This document shows positions 35,501 through 47,170 of a DNA stretch of 64,000 nucleotides, one piece after another. Location of the stretch: contig BEXV01000261.1 of assembly GCA_003118195.1 (NCBI GenBank), positions 117,961 through 181,960 of the forward strand, read 5' to 3'. The translations under genes and the position numbers were made by a program. Within the stretch, counting starts at the first letter, position 1. Every line of letters starts with the position of its first letter. Under the pieces are notes generated by a model. The model did not search any database, was not told where the DNA came from, and was given only the letters and a program-made list of their open reading frames with translations. Origin of the DNA: Hemicentrotus pulcherrimus (Eukaryota; Echinodermata; Echinoidea; Camarodonta; Strongylocentrotidae).

Positions 35501-38500
35501 AATGAAGGACGGGCAATCATTGATAACCCCCGCGGAGGTGGGGAAGGGGTGCAGGGTCTATCGCCGATAGGCCACGGTAGCACGCTTCCATAGTGCCATT
35601 TCAAGCAATATGGTTACAAGTGGGACCGTTACAGCTTCATCATAAGGATGGACAAATTAAATGATTTTCCAGTCTAAACAATCAATGCTTCAGTTTACTA
35701 AATAAATAGATATTCAACATAAGAGCATAATAATTGTTCGCTTTATATATGAAGACGAACCAAACTGCTAGGGATTCAAATAAATATAGAGTGACTGGGT
35801 TTGGGGTGATTAGATTTACCTTGGTGGATCTTACTCTCATATTGACAGCTGACAGGAGTGTATTTTAGAAGTATAAACTAAAATATTTTACACCATTCTG
35901 GTTTAAAGAAAATAAAGAAAGTCTCCCAACAGATTGAAGTTGTCAACTTCAATGGTGATTGGAGGGGAAGATGACACCATTTTCTACCGAAACATTACAA
36001 TACCAAGTATCACAGATGGGACAGAGATTCTTTAATGATGAAAGGTTCCAGGAAGTGGGCTATTAATTCAGAATGCCAAAAATTATTTATAACGTATACA
36101 AGTTCTAGAGGGGCTCATGCATTGACATGCCACGCAACGTTGGCAACAGAGACAAATTGGGGAGGGATGTCGAAGTAGAAGGGTTACCCCTATGGTCACC
36201 ACCATTTTAATCCTGTTCAAGGAGAACTGCTCTCAACGACAAGTATACGTCCAACAAATCAAAATAATGAACTGGAATCCGAGAGGGGGTTGCTGCTTTG
36301 ATTTATCCATTCCAATTGCGAGTAATGCAAGCGGGCATGAGGCATGGTCGTCGTAAATTGTGCATGACAATTTCACTTAATGGCTGCCATAGACTGAGTG
36401 CGGACTGAAAGTGGTCTGCACGGGTGGGCAGTGCGCCAGAGCAACGATCTGCAAAAAAAGGACTTCGCGTGCATACGTACACTCATATGCATCGTAAGGG
36501 AAGTGGCGTTTCTCGAAGCAAAGGGGATGGCAAGGCAATAGATCTTGATGGCTTTTAAAGAGAACAGAAAGTCCTCTCACGGTTACATAAAAGTTGTTAG
36601 TGGAATAGAGAGTGGAATAGGAGGACCCATCACTTGACACTAGCCTTGACCAAGAAAGAGAGGGCAGGGTGCCCCTCAGGTTCTCGTGCCTATCGTATGT
36701 AATCCAGGTCGTAGTGTGGTATTACCTTCGGGTCTCATATGAAACATTGGTTGTCTATAGGTTATGTATACCATACATTAATGACGGTTGAATATGAATG
36801 TGAATGGGGCCGACTAGCATGTCCGGTAGGATCACACATTACGATATCGCTATACATTCATGTCATTCTTATTTGTCTATTTTAAATTATTCAAATTTTT
36901 AATTTTTAATGCTATCAACATACTTTTTGGTGATGTCATATAAACCAAACTGTTACGTGGAAAATGCGTTTATTAAATGTATTTACTTCTTCTCTTACTC
37001 CTTAATGCATTTGTCCAGGCTTTAACTACAAAGTTGGGTTTCAGAGAGCTCAATTAAATTTGGGTCTCTAATTACCATTTCATTAGCACTTCATCACGAG
37101 CCCGTTTTAATGACGACATAGGCTGAAGATGAAATGAAATAAAGCGCCTTTGAGAATAAACCGAAGAATTCTAATGTAGCATATTCCCTGCCCTGCGTGT
37201 TTTAAACCAAGTGTTTCGTATCGCGAAGGTGAGGTAGAGCAATAGTGACACTCTAAATAAAATAGATGATGAAAGCGAAATTGAAAATGTTTCGAATTCA
37301 AGGGATGGTTTGTGTGAGTGGGAGCAATGACTGCAGATCTTGCGATCCCCAATATTCCAATCTTCTCAATCCATATCGCTTTATTCAAATCTATAGTTCA
37401 TAATGGTAGGTGCAAAATGAAGTATTCCTTTACTTTCAATCGCTTGTTACACGACTTCACTCGTATTAAGGGGTTTCAAAATGCACATGCAGTTGAAATG
37501 GAAGAACCGGGAGGTGTGTGTATTAAAGGCATATAGTGTAAGATATGGTTCCAAGAGAAAAATGTTTTGTCGGCAAAAATCAAGTGATGCCAACTTCTTC
37601 TCATTCATGGAATCATCTTTGCTTGAATTACAAGTGTCAGAATGTAAATTAATTTTAAAATTGAAAACATCTCAAGCGATTGTGTATTGTATTTTTATTT
37701 TTGGGTTGGCGTAAATTTCTTACTAATGAATACTTTTTAACAAGAAACACTCAATTTAATTTACTCGTGACATCAATTGCTTTTTATGATGAGAAGTGGT
37801 CCACGTTTCCACATAAGTTCCTATTAATAGGGCTTTCCTGTGTCTACTACATCATATATATTTGTGACACACTTACATTTTGTAAGTATTCATCGGATAT
37901 TCTTCATGACTATGTTTTACGACAAACATACTGGTATATCTCACAGCAAGTCACTCGATGATGCTTATTTTCGTCTGCTCGTGAAACCGCATATATTTAC
38001 GACTAACATTCCTCTACTTTCAGACAAACGGCATGGCACTCGATCAACGTGAGCAATAAAATGTAAGACACGATGCCACCTTCGAAACGACTGTCTACAA
38101 CGACTACACCTATTCCATTTTTGGGTATCGGTAACAGATATTGACTTTGGCACGCCGCAATTACGGGCAGTGAGCGGCGAAGAAGACCGATAATTACCCG
38201 AGTGGTGTCTCGGTGCTCAACGTCAATCGCTCCAGGAATAAATAGAAAGTATGGTATTCAAAAAAGAAAGAAAGGAAAAGGAAAAGAAACACTATCGGTT
38301 GGGGTGGTCAAATATACCCACAGACTCACCTAATAGAACCAAAGTTTAATGTGATGGGCTGTAGCTATCATTTTTATGATGGGGTATCTCTGAATCGAGG
38401 ACTCTAAAATATACAATCAAATTAACTGCCATAGTTGGCAAATGGGCGAGTAGGATAATGTCAATATTGCGCTGACTATACCACAGCAAGTCTTCTATGT

Positions 38501-38751
38501 GCTATCACTGAACATCGTGACTATGATACATAATATGTTATGATTGCATATTTGTTGTTTATACAACCGACCATTCAATTTTATCTTGTCTATTTTCTTT
38601 TAGAGTGATCGTTGCAAGCATATGAATACATGAAGCATTCCTACCACCCTATCTCTCTCTCTCTCTCTCTCTCTCCTCTTCCATTTTCATCTAATTTCCT
38701 ATTTGTATGAAATGTTTTATAGTTTGTTTATATCATGTTTTTATTGTTTGT
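32565..38751. other. Noncoding DNA; putative long intron (minus strand)
   Basis: No exon with two good splice sites and an open frame. Purine-rich stretch at 34490-34630. A mid-GC interval at 35350-35620 has G-rich and C-rich runs. A 14-unit (CT)n tract lies at 38651-38676. Confidence 0.5.
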
Positions 38752-38846
38752 TACAGCAGAGCGCCCTTTGGAAAGCAGGCCCTGCGGCTTGAATGGGACC
38801 AACCTGCTTTTATAAAGAAGACATGAATAAATAAATAAATAAATAC
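38752..38846 (+). mobile_element. LINE-type 3' end with (AATA)n tail
   Basis: A GC-balanced segment (GAGCGCCCTTTGGAAAGCAG, then GGCCCTGCGGCTTGAATGGG) ends in TTTATAAAGAAGACATG followed by ATAAATAAATAAATAAATA. This is the shape of the 3' terminus of CR1/L2-type non-LTR retrotransposons (family knowledge). Body and reverse transcriptase are absent, as in 5'-truncated copies. Confidence 0.5.
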
Positions 38847-39061
38847 ACAAACCAAAACCTGACTCAATCAATTGGACTGCAGACTCTGATATTAAGCTGC
38901 TCATGTGAAGAAGATGTACACAAATAACTAAAGCTTGTTACTTTAAGTGTAAAGCACCTATTCGTTTCGAAAATTATTATTCAATTAAATCATAAACGAT
39001 CGGTATTTTGTAGCTTCATATATTAGATTGATTACTATGAACAAAATTCAAAAGTTCTTAC

Positions 39062-39130
39062 CTGTGAAGCATGTTCTCCAAACACTCTTGCTTCTTCCAG
39101 CTAGGGAATGCCAGACTCCCAACCCTCTCC
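39062..39130 (-). CDS. Candidate exon 1 (69 bp) of the same minus-strand gene
   Basis: The best-formed exon in the window. The acceptor is TTCTCTCTTTTTGTTGACAG, a long pyrimidine tract, and the donor is CACAG|GTAAGAA. The length is 69 bp, symmetric in phase 2. The frame that stays open into the next candidate exon reads ERVGSLAFPSWKKQECLENM then LH. One other frame is open inside the exon but hits a stop in the next one. I could not assign the peptide to a family. Because it has an acceptor it is not a first exon; transcription would start further right. Whether it is coding or 5'UTR is undecided. It lies between a LINE-type tail (to 38846) and a diverged TTAAAG-element core (39330-39425), but does not itself look repetitive. 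Confidence 0.5.
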
Positions 39131-40215
39131 CTGTCAACAAAAAGAGAGAATAAATTAATGACATGTAACGATGGCTTTAAAAGGACGATTTGATCATGAA
39201 ACTTACTAATGTATATACTCAATCCTTTGCAAAGCTTGGTACAGGCATGCAATTTTTTTTGTATTGTGAAAATAAAAAATGAACGTGGAGTTCTTGTGTG
39301 TGTTCGTTTGTGTTTGAAATATGGAACACGTTTAAAGCTTTGGAATCATCAAAACTTGATAAAATTCGCTGAAATGCATCTGATAAATAATAGACACGGA
39401 TAAGTGCACCTGGGACTACACAAACATGTCGCATCAGAATGCAGCCCAAAGATCTTTTCGAATAATTCTTGAAATATGAGAGGATATAAAGAGCAATCAT
39501 TTTCGTGAGACATAAATACTGTGATATCTTTCCTACCACACGCAAACGAAAAAGAACGAGGAATGCGACTTGTTATTTTTCTCTACCCTAAATATAATAA
39601 TTATACAAAGTTTGCTTATGTATTTTGGGGGTAAATTTCCTTTTGCAGTTTCACAACCACTTTTTATAGTAAAATATTAACAATTTTCTGCGGCATGATA
39701 TCAAATCTGAAATCTAGGTCATATTCCAGCTTATGATCACAGTGAACCTATAGGTCTTGGAAAGGAAGAGATGGATCATTACTCCAAAGAGTCATTTCAG
39801 AACGTTTGATGGAGCAATATGAGGTTTTGATGTAGCGAGACGACTATCACCTGCCGTTGTACTTTCTGGAATATAAGAAGCAGCTATAGAAGAAGGGTGA
39901 AATACGTAATTCGCTCGTTTTCTAATGCATTCAATTGTTTTTGCATAGGCCTATTGATTTTGATTTGTTCTGCATGACTGTACCGAGTTTTATTTTTCAT
40001 ATAGCGACAACCAATACCCAGTAGGATTCCATGCGTAGTCATCACTAAAGTTATGTACATGAATTACATCATCGCTATCCGTATATTATGTGAGCAAATC
40101 GGGTCTATTGCATGGTTTACATGGGCATGAGGGTGTGTGGGTGTGTGTTTGGGTGAGTGTGTTTTGGTGTGGGGACATTTTCTATGTAATGTTTGCATGC
40201 ATGGACCAATAAAAT
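39131..40215. other. Noncoding DNA; diverged TTAAAG-element core
   Basis: At 39330-39425 TTTGGAATCATCAAAACTTG and GGGACTACACAAACATG match the interior of the TTAAAG family, but I could not place its ends. No other feature. Confidence 0.45.
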
Positions 40216-40250
40216 AATCTTGAATCTTGAATCTTGAATCTTGAATCTTG
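40130..40250 (+). mobile_element. LINE-type 3' end with (AATCTTG)5 tail
   Basis: Five perfect AATCTTG units (40216-40250) follow CATGGACCAATAAAATA. Short non-A tandem tails mark the 3' ends of several non-LTR retrotransposon clades. No coding part is present. Confidence 0.5.
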
Positions 40251-40735
40251 AATTAATATTGAGAGCCTTTATACAAGTATAACAATTAGACAAAGAACAT
40301 ATCGACGTTCAATGTTCATAAATTATGCAATCTTTTAAACTCTGTATGTCAGCAGGGAAACCAGATGGTAAAGACAAAATTAATGCAAATAAATCATGAC
40401 CACCAGAACACAGCGGTATTGTAGATGATTACAAGTGTAAAGCCAATGGACATGATTCATTGACATCTGAATATAATTGACAAGAAAGAAAGAAGGAGAC
40501 AGACACTCTTACTATAGAGCAAATCTATTCAATTGATATATTCTTCATTGTGGTACGAACAATCCGATTTGCTTTGGAATAAATAATAATACGCAGAATG
40601 TGATTTGATGCCGTGGAATATGAAATGAAAAACATTCAAATTGACCAGTGTCTGGCTGAAATTGGCAACGTGCAGTATGGCCTGATTTTTGAGCCATGGG
40701 TTGACCTTTTGGTAAGTACCAGCATATATAATGGG

Positions 40736-40985
40736 ACGAGGAGAGAGAGACAGAGAGAGAGACAGAGAGACAGACAGAGAGACAGAGAGAGAGACAGAGA
40801 GAGACCAACAGATTGGCAGAAAGAGCACGATAGACAGAGAGAAAGAAAAGGAAAGAGGGGCGACAGAAAAAGAAGTACAGATTCAGGAAGAGAAAAAGAG
40901 AGAGACACAAAGACAGGTAGACATAGAGAAACGAAGAAACAGAATAAAAGGAGAAACAGAGTGAGAAAATATGGACGTACAAGAT
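40736..40985 (+). repeat. GA-rich low-complexity tract
   Basis: GAGAGACAGAGAGA-type repeats decaying rightward; overlapping open frames on both strands are low-complexity artefacts. Confidence 0.9.
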
Positions 40986-42346
40986 AAAAATTATAAATAA
41001 CCGCCAGCAAACGTTATAACGAAAAATCAAATTGAGAATTTAAAAATCCTTATGGTATAAAAAGAGAGTGAAAGTGTTCCATAATAAAGAAAATGAACAA
41101 TGGAAACTAACCAACAAAAAAAAAGAGTACTATGATGAGACGAAATGACATGAATTTGCACAAAAAGAGAACATGTATGTTCAAATGCCCAGATGCAGAA
41201 AGAGAAAGACAGAGAAAAAGAGAAATGGGGGATGTAAGAGGTTGACCTTCAAATTGAAGAACGATGCTACTTCGCCCGTACACTGTAAGTATCTCCATAA
41301 TGATAGGCACTGTGCCGTGACATTTCGCTTTCAGTCGCGGACGTGAAACGGTATCGCGAAAGGCCAATAATAATGCTGATCACATGGGTGTGCGTCAAGA
41401 CTCGAAATGGACGAAATCATTCTTCTTGTAACAGTTTTGCTATTTTGACAAGCTCTCACTTCTCATCTCAACATCAGTCGAACCATCTGAAATCTTGTTT
41501 GCTCAGGCTTGTCGGCAAAATTAGCCGTCCGCGAAATCTAGTGGCTGTATTTGCAGTCACCTACCCGCGGGTTGCTTGCAGAAACCCAAAGTTCAGTTTC
41601 TTCAAACATTCCAGCGGCCAAAAATCGTTAAAGGGATTTCTCTTGCTGCATAATCATAAAACCATCAAGAATTTAGTTAATGTAATGTCTTATTCTATTT
41701 AGCGATATAATAGATGGAATACGCATCTTGGACCGCTAAAAGCAGTGATAATTGGTATTCACACCTTACCTAAGCCTGGTTTGAAATTAAACAAATTTAA
41801 CCCGGACTTTAAGACATTTTCTCTCTCGGGGTGAAATACCTTCCCGTCGATGTGGGTAGTAATCTGAAACGGATGATTTTTTTTCTTATTCTCCTCCTCT
41901 CGTTCTATCTTACATGAAAGCCCCCTTTCACTGTAATGCATGTCTTCGCGAGCAGGGCGCTGGGATTAAACATACAGCGAGCTCTCGTAGGGAGCATTGG
42001 GGTTTCGAGAAACATGACCTTTCGCGCCAAAAAAAAAAGGTGGAAAAACCATGTCAATATGTATAACTCGTTGTACCGATGCAGTGTAAATATGAAGGCA
42101 TGATATTGGGGTGTCATTCGATGCGTTGGTTTTCTTTAGAAGGGACTTTCCGAAATGAAGGACAGGGAGGCGGGAGGATTTTGTGTCATGCCATTTTGGA
42201 CGTATGCTGGATTTCATGAATGGTCTGAGGAACCATAGTGAAGAGAGGAATATGCTAGAGAGAGAGAAATGGAGAGAGAGGTAGAGAGAGAGAGAGAGTG
42301 AGCGAGAGAGAGATGGGGGTGGAGCTATAAACTATATAGCATCATC
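40986..42346. other. Mostly noncoding DNA
   Basis: Apart from the weak minus exon candidate at 41770-41863 no gene is seen. A plus frame of 119 codons from 41343 has no splice or homology support. GA-rich microsatellite at 42256-42313. Confidence 0.5.
41770..41863 (-). CDS. Weak exon candidate with strong donor
   Basis: On the minus strand an ATG at 41941 opens a frame (MHYSERGLSCKIEREEENKK...) that runs to a strong splice donor, GGCTTAG|GTAAGG, and stops just after it. A possible internal acceptor (CCGTTTCAG, preceded by purine-rich DNA and therefore weak) would give a 94-bp exon reading ITTHIDGKVFHPEREN and on. If the ATG is used instead, the exon would be a first coding exon from 41941 to 41770. 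No family recognised. A strong donor alone is weak evidence. Confidence 0.2.
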
Positions 42347-42710
42347 TTAAAGGTAAAGACCAGTTATGGCCATGCGATTGAATTGAGAAAGAAACGTTGT
42401 GGAATCGATCAGAAAAGGTTGATCTAGCATCTGCAAGGTTCTGGAATCATCAAAATGATAAGATATTTGACCCATTCATCGTAAAGTTACAAGCACTATA
42501 CACAGAAAGATGTATATGGGACTACCCTTTACCTCTCACAGACCACGATAGAAACAAATTTACCAAATATATGAATTAGTAGGCGGTTTCCCGGCAATTT
42601 TTTTATCATCATGTATTAGTCAAAACATATTCTTTCATATGATTGGTAATGAGAGCTTCCATTTCATTTTTTGAAATTGGGGTGTTTCCAATACGGGTCT
42701 TTACCTTTAA
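42347..42710. mobile_element. TTAAAG-terminal inverted-repeat element, copy 5 (364 bp)
   Basis: Ends are TTAAAGGTAAAGACCAGTTA and, reverse-complemented, TTAAAGGTAAAGACCCGTAT, the first 15 bases identical. Interior reads CATGCGATTGAATTGAGAAAG, TGTGGAATCGATCAGAAAAG, GGAATCATCAAAATGATAAG and CACTATACACAGAAAGATG, closely matching copy 2 in the reverse direction. No coding capacity. Confidence 0.85.
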
Positions 42711-43699
42711 AACCTAATACTTGGCCAACGCAGACAAGATGATGGTATTAAGGATGTTTAAGCAATGAAATGATAAGTGGTTCTAAACATTTTCCTTGTT
42801 TATCAATTGTAACATATTATGATCTGAATACTATTCCATATTAAAATAACATTGCACATGATATGCATATTATGTATATGTTTACAAACATGCGAATGAT
42901 AGGATGAGACAGGAATAAAGAAAAAGAGGGATAAGTGAAATGGATTTGTATAAAAGAAATCGAGAAGCATGACATTTCAAAGTGGGACAAAAACGGGAGG
43001 GAAATTCAATGTTAAAATACGATGTCGAAAATGCTTTATCTCGCTAAGCCTCGCGATGCATAACCAAAATCAATGTCTCAAAACTGATTTACCAATAGCC
43101 GACATGTATACCAACACGGCAATTAAATGTTCAAAAATGGCGCGAGGTCGACAGGGTGACGTTCCTGCGTCATTCGTCAACCCAATATTCCTTAACGACC
43201 TTAGACTTGGTCAATCACCTCTCCCTCTCTCCTTCGAGATTCTCTTCAAGGAAAGAGGAATTCCTTTCTATCGGGTCGCTGACCCTAGCAGACAATTTTC
43301 GTAAAAGCTATAAACTTCATGAGAAGTATATACAAAGGAAGGTAATTACGAATAAAGCATTGAAATTCAGTGCGGGACGTCGGGGCTCGTCACCCGGGTT
43401 AACTGCGCGCCAGTGGTGGTTACCATATGAACGGGATAGATTTTATTAACGGAGAGGTCATACATGAAAGTTATTTTAGAAACATCACTTAGGAAGTGTG
43501 AGAAAAGAAAAAAGGGATGATGGTAAGATGGGCTTTGATGATAAAGAAACGGGACGGGGTGAATGAATGGGACGGAGTAAATAGAGTGCAGAATATGCAC
43601 GCAAAAATGGCAAATAGTACTTTCAAAGAATAAAGACAGAATTAATGAAAAAAAGAGAGGTAGACTAAAGGAAGAGAAAAGATATATAAAGGGGGAAGA

Positions 43700-43735
<36 letters not shown>

Positions 43736-43868
43736 TTGTATACACATACTTAATTTATGTTATTAATGTAAATAACATAATATATTGTTGGTAGAAAGAG
43801 TTGATATAGATGGTAAAGAGAGAAAGGCAGGAAGAAATAAATATGAAAGATATTTGAAGATAGGCGTC

Positions 43869-43907
<39 letters not shown>

Positions 43908-45155
43908 AGAGGGAGAACGAGAGTTGAAAAAGTGGGAGAGAGAGGGTAGACGAATGTGAAATAGAGAGAGAAATGGAAAGGGGGATAAGGAGATGGAGGG
44001 AGTGACAAAGAGGGAAGAAAGGAGAGGCAGATCGAGGCGTGTACATCGAGGGAAGCAAAGCGAGATAAAGTGCGATGAATACAAAGAAGTGATACCCGAC
44101 ACCTCGTCAATACACGAAGCTGGCCTAAGTCGCGACCTACATTTTAAAAATTCATAGCAAAGCTACTTCACTACATTTTGTTTGTCCTACGTGTTATGGT
44201 GAATTGCTTAAAGCAACAAAAGTCTGCAGTATTTTCAGAGGCATGTTCTCCGAATACCCAAGCCCCTAAATGTTAGTTCGTTGCAGTTTACAAGTATGAA
44301 TTTGATAAAGGTGTGAAAACAAATATTGGTATATCGTTAAATCAAAATCAACCCTTATTCAATCATCTTTAATGTTTAAAGGAACCAAAGTATGAAATAT
44401 TAAATACGATCCAACCTGCCTTTTGATCCCACCGAAAGGAATCAAGAAAGTGGCCACTGTAGACAGGTGTCCTCTCTGGACAGGTAAAATTTAAAACACA
44501 CATTTCTTTCTCGAGGAAAACAAAATACATGGCCATTATAGACAAGTGGCCTTTTAGTCAGGTTTCTTCTAATACAGAATTGACTGTATTTTTATTATAT
44601 ATATAAATGTACAAATAAAAAAGCGGATTTAACTAACACATGATTGTTATCAATTACAGCATATGTCATGGTCAGGTCGTACAAGCGGTCTTGGCAAAAG
44701 ACAGACAATTCGCATTATTCGTATGTCATTTTTATTTTATGATCAGTGCCGTGTAAAGCCATCTATTTAATCCAGCATTTTGTTCATTATCGCGAAGAAT
44801 CAAACCTCTCGAACTTTTTCTGTCCAGTCGATTCTTGCTGCATAAGCATTCACTTCCATCCATTCGTTTAGAAGTCCAATCACAATAGCAACGTTTATAA
44901 CGCATATACAAAAATACACGTGTACCAACATGATCAAGGTTTTAATTTGAATGACAAATATAATATACTATTTTGGCTACCATTGCACTCCTATTCCATT
45001 AGCAATTAGTCCCATCCATCTATTGTTACGAGATGAAAACCGGAAGGACTCTCAAATAATAGATTCATCCGTGTTTTTATTTGATCATCTGAATAATTCA
45101 AACATGGTTTCTATTAACAAAGTGTATGTGCATGCTATCTTACGTGATTCTGCAA

Positions 45156-45158
<3 letters not shown>

Positions 45159-45196
<38 letters not shown>
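45159..45196 (+). repeat. (AT)n microsatellite
   Basis: Nineteen AT units. Confidence 0.95.
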
Positions 45197-45198
<2 letters not shown>

Positions 45199-45353
45199 AA
45201 TTAAGATCGAAAATATTATTCCGCGATAGTCATTACCTTATTTTGGTAAAAGTAAACATAAGCTACTAGATTACATCAATAAGTGTCACATACATACATG
45301 CGATCGCTGTTAAACATTACATGCAATTTCAACGTTGCTATTCATTTTTCTTT

Positions 45354-45502
45354 AGAAGAATAAACCTGACATATTTTGCTCGATGTACAAATGATAACGC
45401 AAATCACCCAATGCTTTATTCGAATACCTTAGAGTCTGAAAAACTAGGAATTGCCCAGTCCAAATATAATGATGTAGATTCGCTATTCATATTCTGCGTG
45501 TA
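45354..45502 (+). CDS. Weak terminal-exon candidate, plus strand
   Basis: A pyrimidine-rich acceptor (TTGCTATTCATTTTTCTTTAG) is followed by an open frame entered in phase 2, reading RINLTYFARCTNDNANHPML and ending at TAA at 45500-45502. The composition is protein-like, but no donor, polyadenylation signal or homology supports it. A chance frame is the main alternative. Confidence 0.15.
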
Positions 45503-45783
45503 ACAAACAGTAATTGTCTCATTAACACATAGTTTCCAGGGTTTGTTTACAATAGGCATCAAATTATTACATGGTTTCTGATCGCTTGTCGATGGATGAA
45601 GTACATTTCTGTCGAAATTATGACAATTATGACACAATTATGACGGAGAAAGAGGGGGAGGATGTTGACACCTATGATATAGCTGCAATATCATACAAAA
45701 TATACACAGAAATGAGGGCACTAGTAAGAATTACCCACACAAGGTGCATTTAGAACAGTCGAACACGCCCGAGGCGATAGCCA

Positions 45784-45824
45784 ACTAATGACCGGTCATA
45801 AGTATTTACTAATGACCGGTTAGT
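45784..45824. promoter_or_regulatory. Paired ACCGGT (Grainyhead/CP2-like) motif
   Basis: ACTAATGACCGGT occurs twice, perfectly, 24 bp apart. The first copy is part of the palindrome TGACCGGTCA and the second of ACTAATGACCGGTTAGT. The core resembles the Grainyhead/CP2 half-site AACCGGTT. Function is inference. Confidence 0.35.
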
Positions 45825-46025
45825 AGTAAAATTCCATGTTAGGCAAAATAAATGTCTCGTCACGTGTACACTCTCAACCAATCATTTGATCATGATCCGT
45901 TTTATCATCCTATAACATCCTCTATACAGTTCCTCATTTTACTATATTGATACACTGTCTCGAGCACCTCGATAATGCTGCGTTGGTCAATGAAGTCGAA
46001 TTCAGTGGCGGCATGCAGAGCTAAC

Positions 46026-46180
46026 CTGACTGCATTAGACCGACCTCATTACACCTGTTTCTACACACTCTGCACCCCTCGGGCACTCCTGATGGCGGAA
46101 CCCTACACATAATGAAGTTTTGCGATACAACCGTCTGTTCCGGTGAACCTCGAGCCAGAAGGAGGTTCAACCGAGCACAG
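46026..46180 (-). CDS. Isolated cysteine-rich exon candidate
   Basis: A 155-bp candidate. The acceptor, GCTCCCCTTCTCCATCGCCAG, has one of the best pyrimidine tracts in the window; the donor GTCAG|GTTAGC is only moderate. Only one frame is open, entering in phase 2 and leaving in phase 1. Its 51 residues begin CARLNLLLARGSPEQTV and include a cluster of cysteines near the end (CRVPPSGVPEGCRVCRNRC). Local GC is clearly higher than the surroundings. The phase does not match the 39062-39130 exon, so if both are real they are not directly joined as coding exons. No family recognised; a chance open frame in a GC-rich patch is a real alternative. Confidence 0.3.
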
Positions 46181-46235
46181 CTGGCGATGGAGAAGGGGAG
46201 CAGCACATCGCTCAAATAGTCGCGATCGAATTTTA

Positions 46236-46672
46236 TTAAAGGTAGTCTTTATCTAATATTCAAAGAGAGTCTCGATTTCTAGTAATGAAAGGTACAGTCC
46301 TTACATAATCCGATAAAAGCTAGGTTTTGCGCCTGCAGAAAGTCGCATAGGGTTCAATGAACAATGGTGTACATGTACATTTTAACGCGCTTAGACCAGG
46401 GCCACCTTCCTGCTTAGACCAATTCTAGTACCACACCATTCCCCCCAATATAACCCCCACATTTTGCTTAATTAATGTGTTATGTACTCATATTTATATG
46501 CGCTAGTACTTTTAAAATAAGTTCATTGTTTTCTAAAAGTTTTCAAAAGGTGGTTTACATTTTGCAGTTCCATTCAATAATTTCGATAAGCAAGAAAACC
46601 AGTTATGAATATTTTTGAACAAGTTTAATTTCGTAAGGTAATTCCATGACAAGAACTCGAGAGCACCTTTAA
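46236..46672. mobile_element. Probable TTAAAG-terminal element, copy 6 (437 bp)
   Basis: Left end TTAAAGGTAGTCTTTATC; right end, reverse-complemented, TTAAAGGTGCTCTCGAGTTC then TTGTCATGG, which fits the family TIR well. The left end and interior are diverged, so the assignment rests mainly on the right terminus. Confidence 0.45.
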
Positions 46673-46741
46673 AACCCAGGGACTGGGATCGGATGCCCTC
46701 CCCTTCCACTGGGGAGAAGCAAAATAATGAGTCTGATTTGA

Positions 46742-46749
46742 TGACGTCA
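46742..46749. promoter_or_regulatory. CRE palindrome
   Basis: TGACGTCA, the full CREB/ATF site. Others at 589-596 and 57990-57997. Three matches are somewhat more than expected for a CpG-bearing octamer, but no promoter is attached. Confidence 0.25.
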
Positions 46750-46830
46750 GAATGGAGGATAGGTGCGGCAGCCGGGCATGGACCCCCTTGGAGAGGTGAT
46801 GATGCGTGCCGGTGGGACCGGGTGGATTAG

Positions 46831-47170
46831 AGGTCGACAAAAATAAGAAAGTGTTAAGAGTGTTTTAATGATAATATGACACATTACCAATACCATGGGA
46901 TATTGAAAGATGAAGCAATACGTATGGGGCTCAGTATAGGCCTACACCGAGGAGTACGACAAAATGAGAGAGTGTTAAGAGCGTTTCAAGGATAAATGAA
47001 GCATTACTAATACAGTAGAATAATGAACGATGAAACATCGTGTTACGGGCTGTACACGGCGCACTGCTATTGATACAAATTGACAAAATGAGAAAGTGTT
47101 AAAAGTGTTTCAATGCTAAATAACACTTTTACTAATATCGTAGAATACTAAAAAATGAAGCAATATTGGA
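46831..47170 (+). repeat. Three-copy tandem repeat, 122-124 bp period
   Basis: Units begin near 46835, 46957 and 47081 with (C/T)GACAAAA.T.AGA.AGTGTTA and contain GTGTTT.AATG.TAA, ACTAATA and ATGAAGCAATA/ATGAAACAT. Divergence between units is substantial. Confidence 0.75.

Larger units (their letters stand above)
42711..46025. other. Noncoding DNA with purine/pyrimidine tracts
   Basis: Purine-rich from 43500 to 44090 with a (CT)n block at 43703-43731 and (GA)n at 43874-43904; an (AT)n tract at 45159-45196. Frames that look long here are made by the repeats. Region 42960-43450 is less AT-rich with long overlapping frames, but no splice structure. Confidence 0.55.

Noticed and set aside
40545..41030. 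Frames over 120 codons, Ser/Leu or Arg/Glu-rich, on both strands
   Set aside because: Low-complexity GA repeats keep both strands open; no splice sites or domains.
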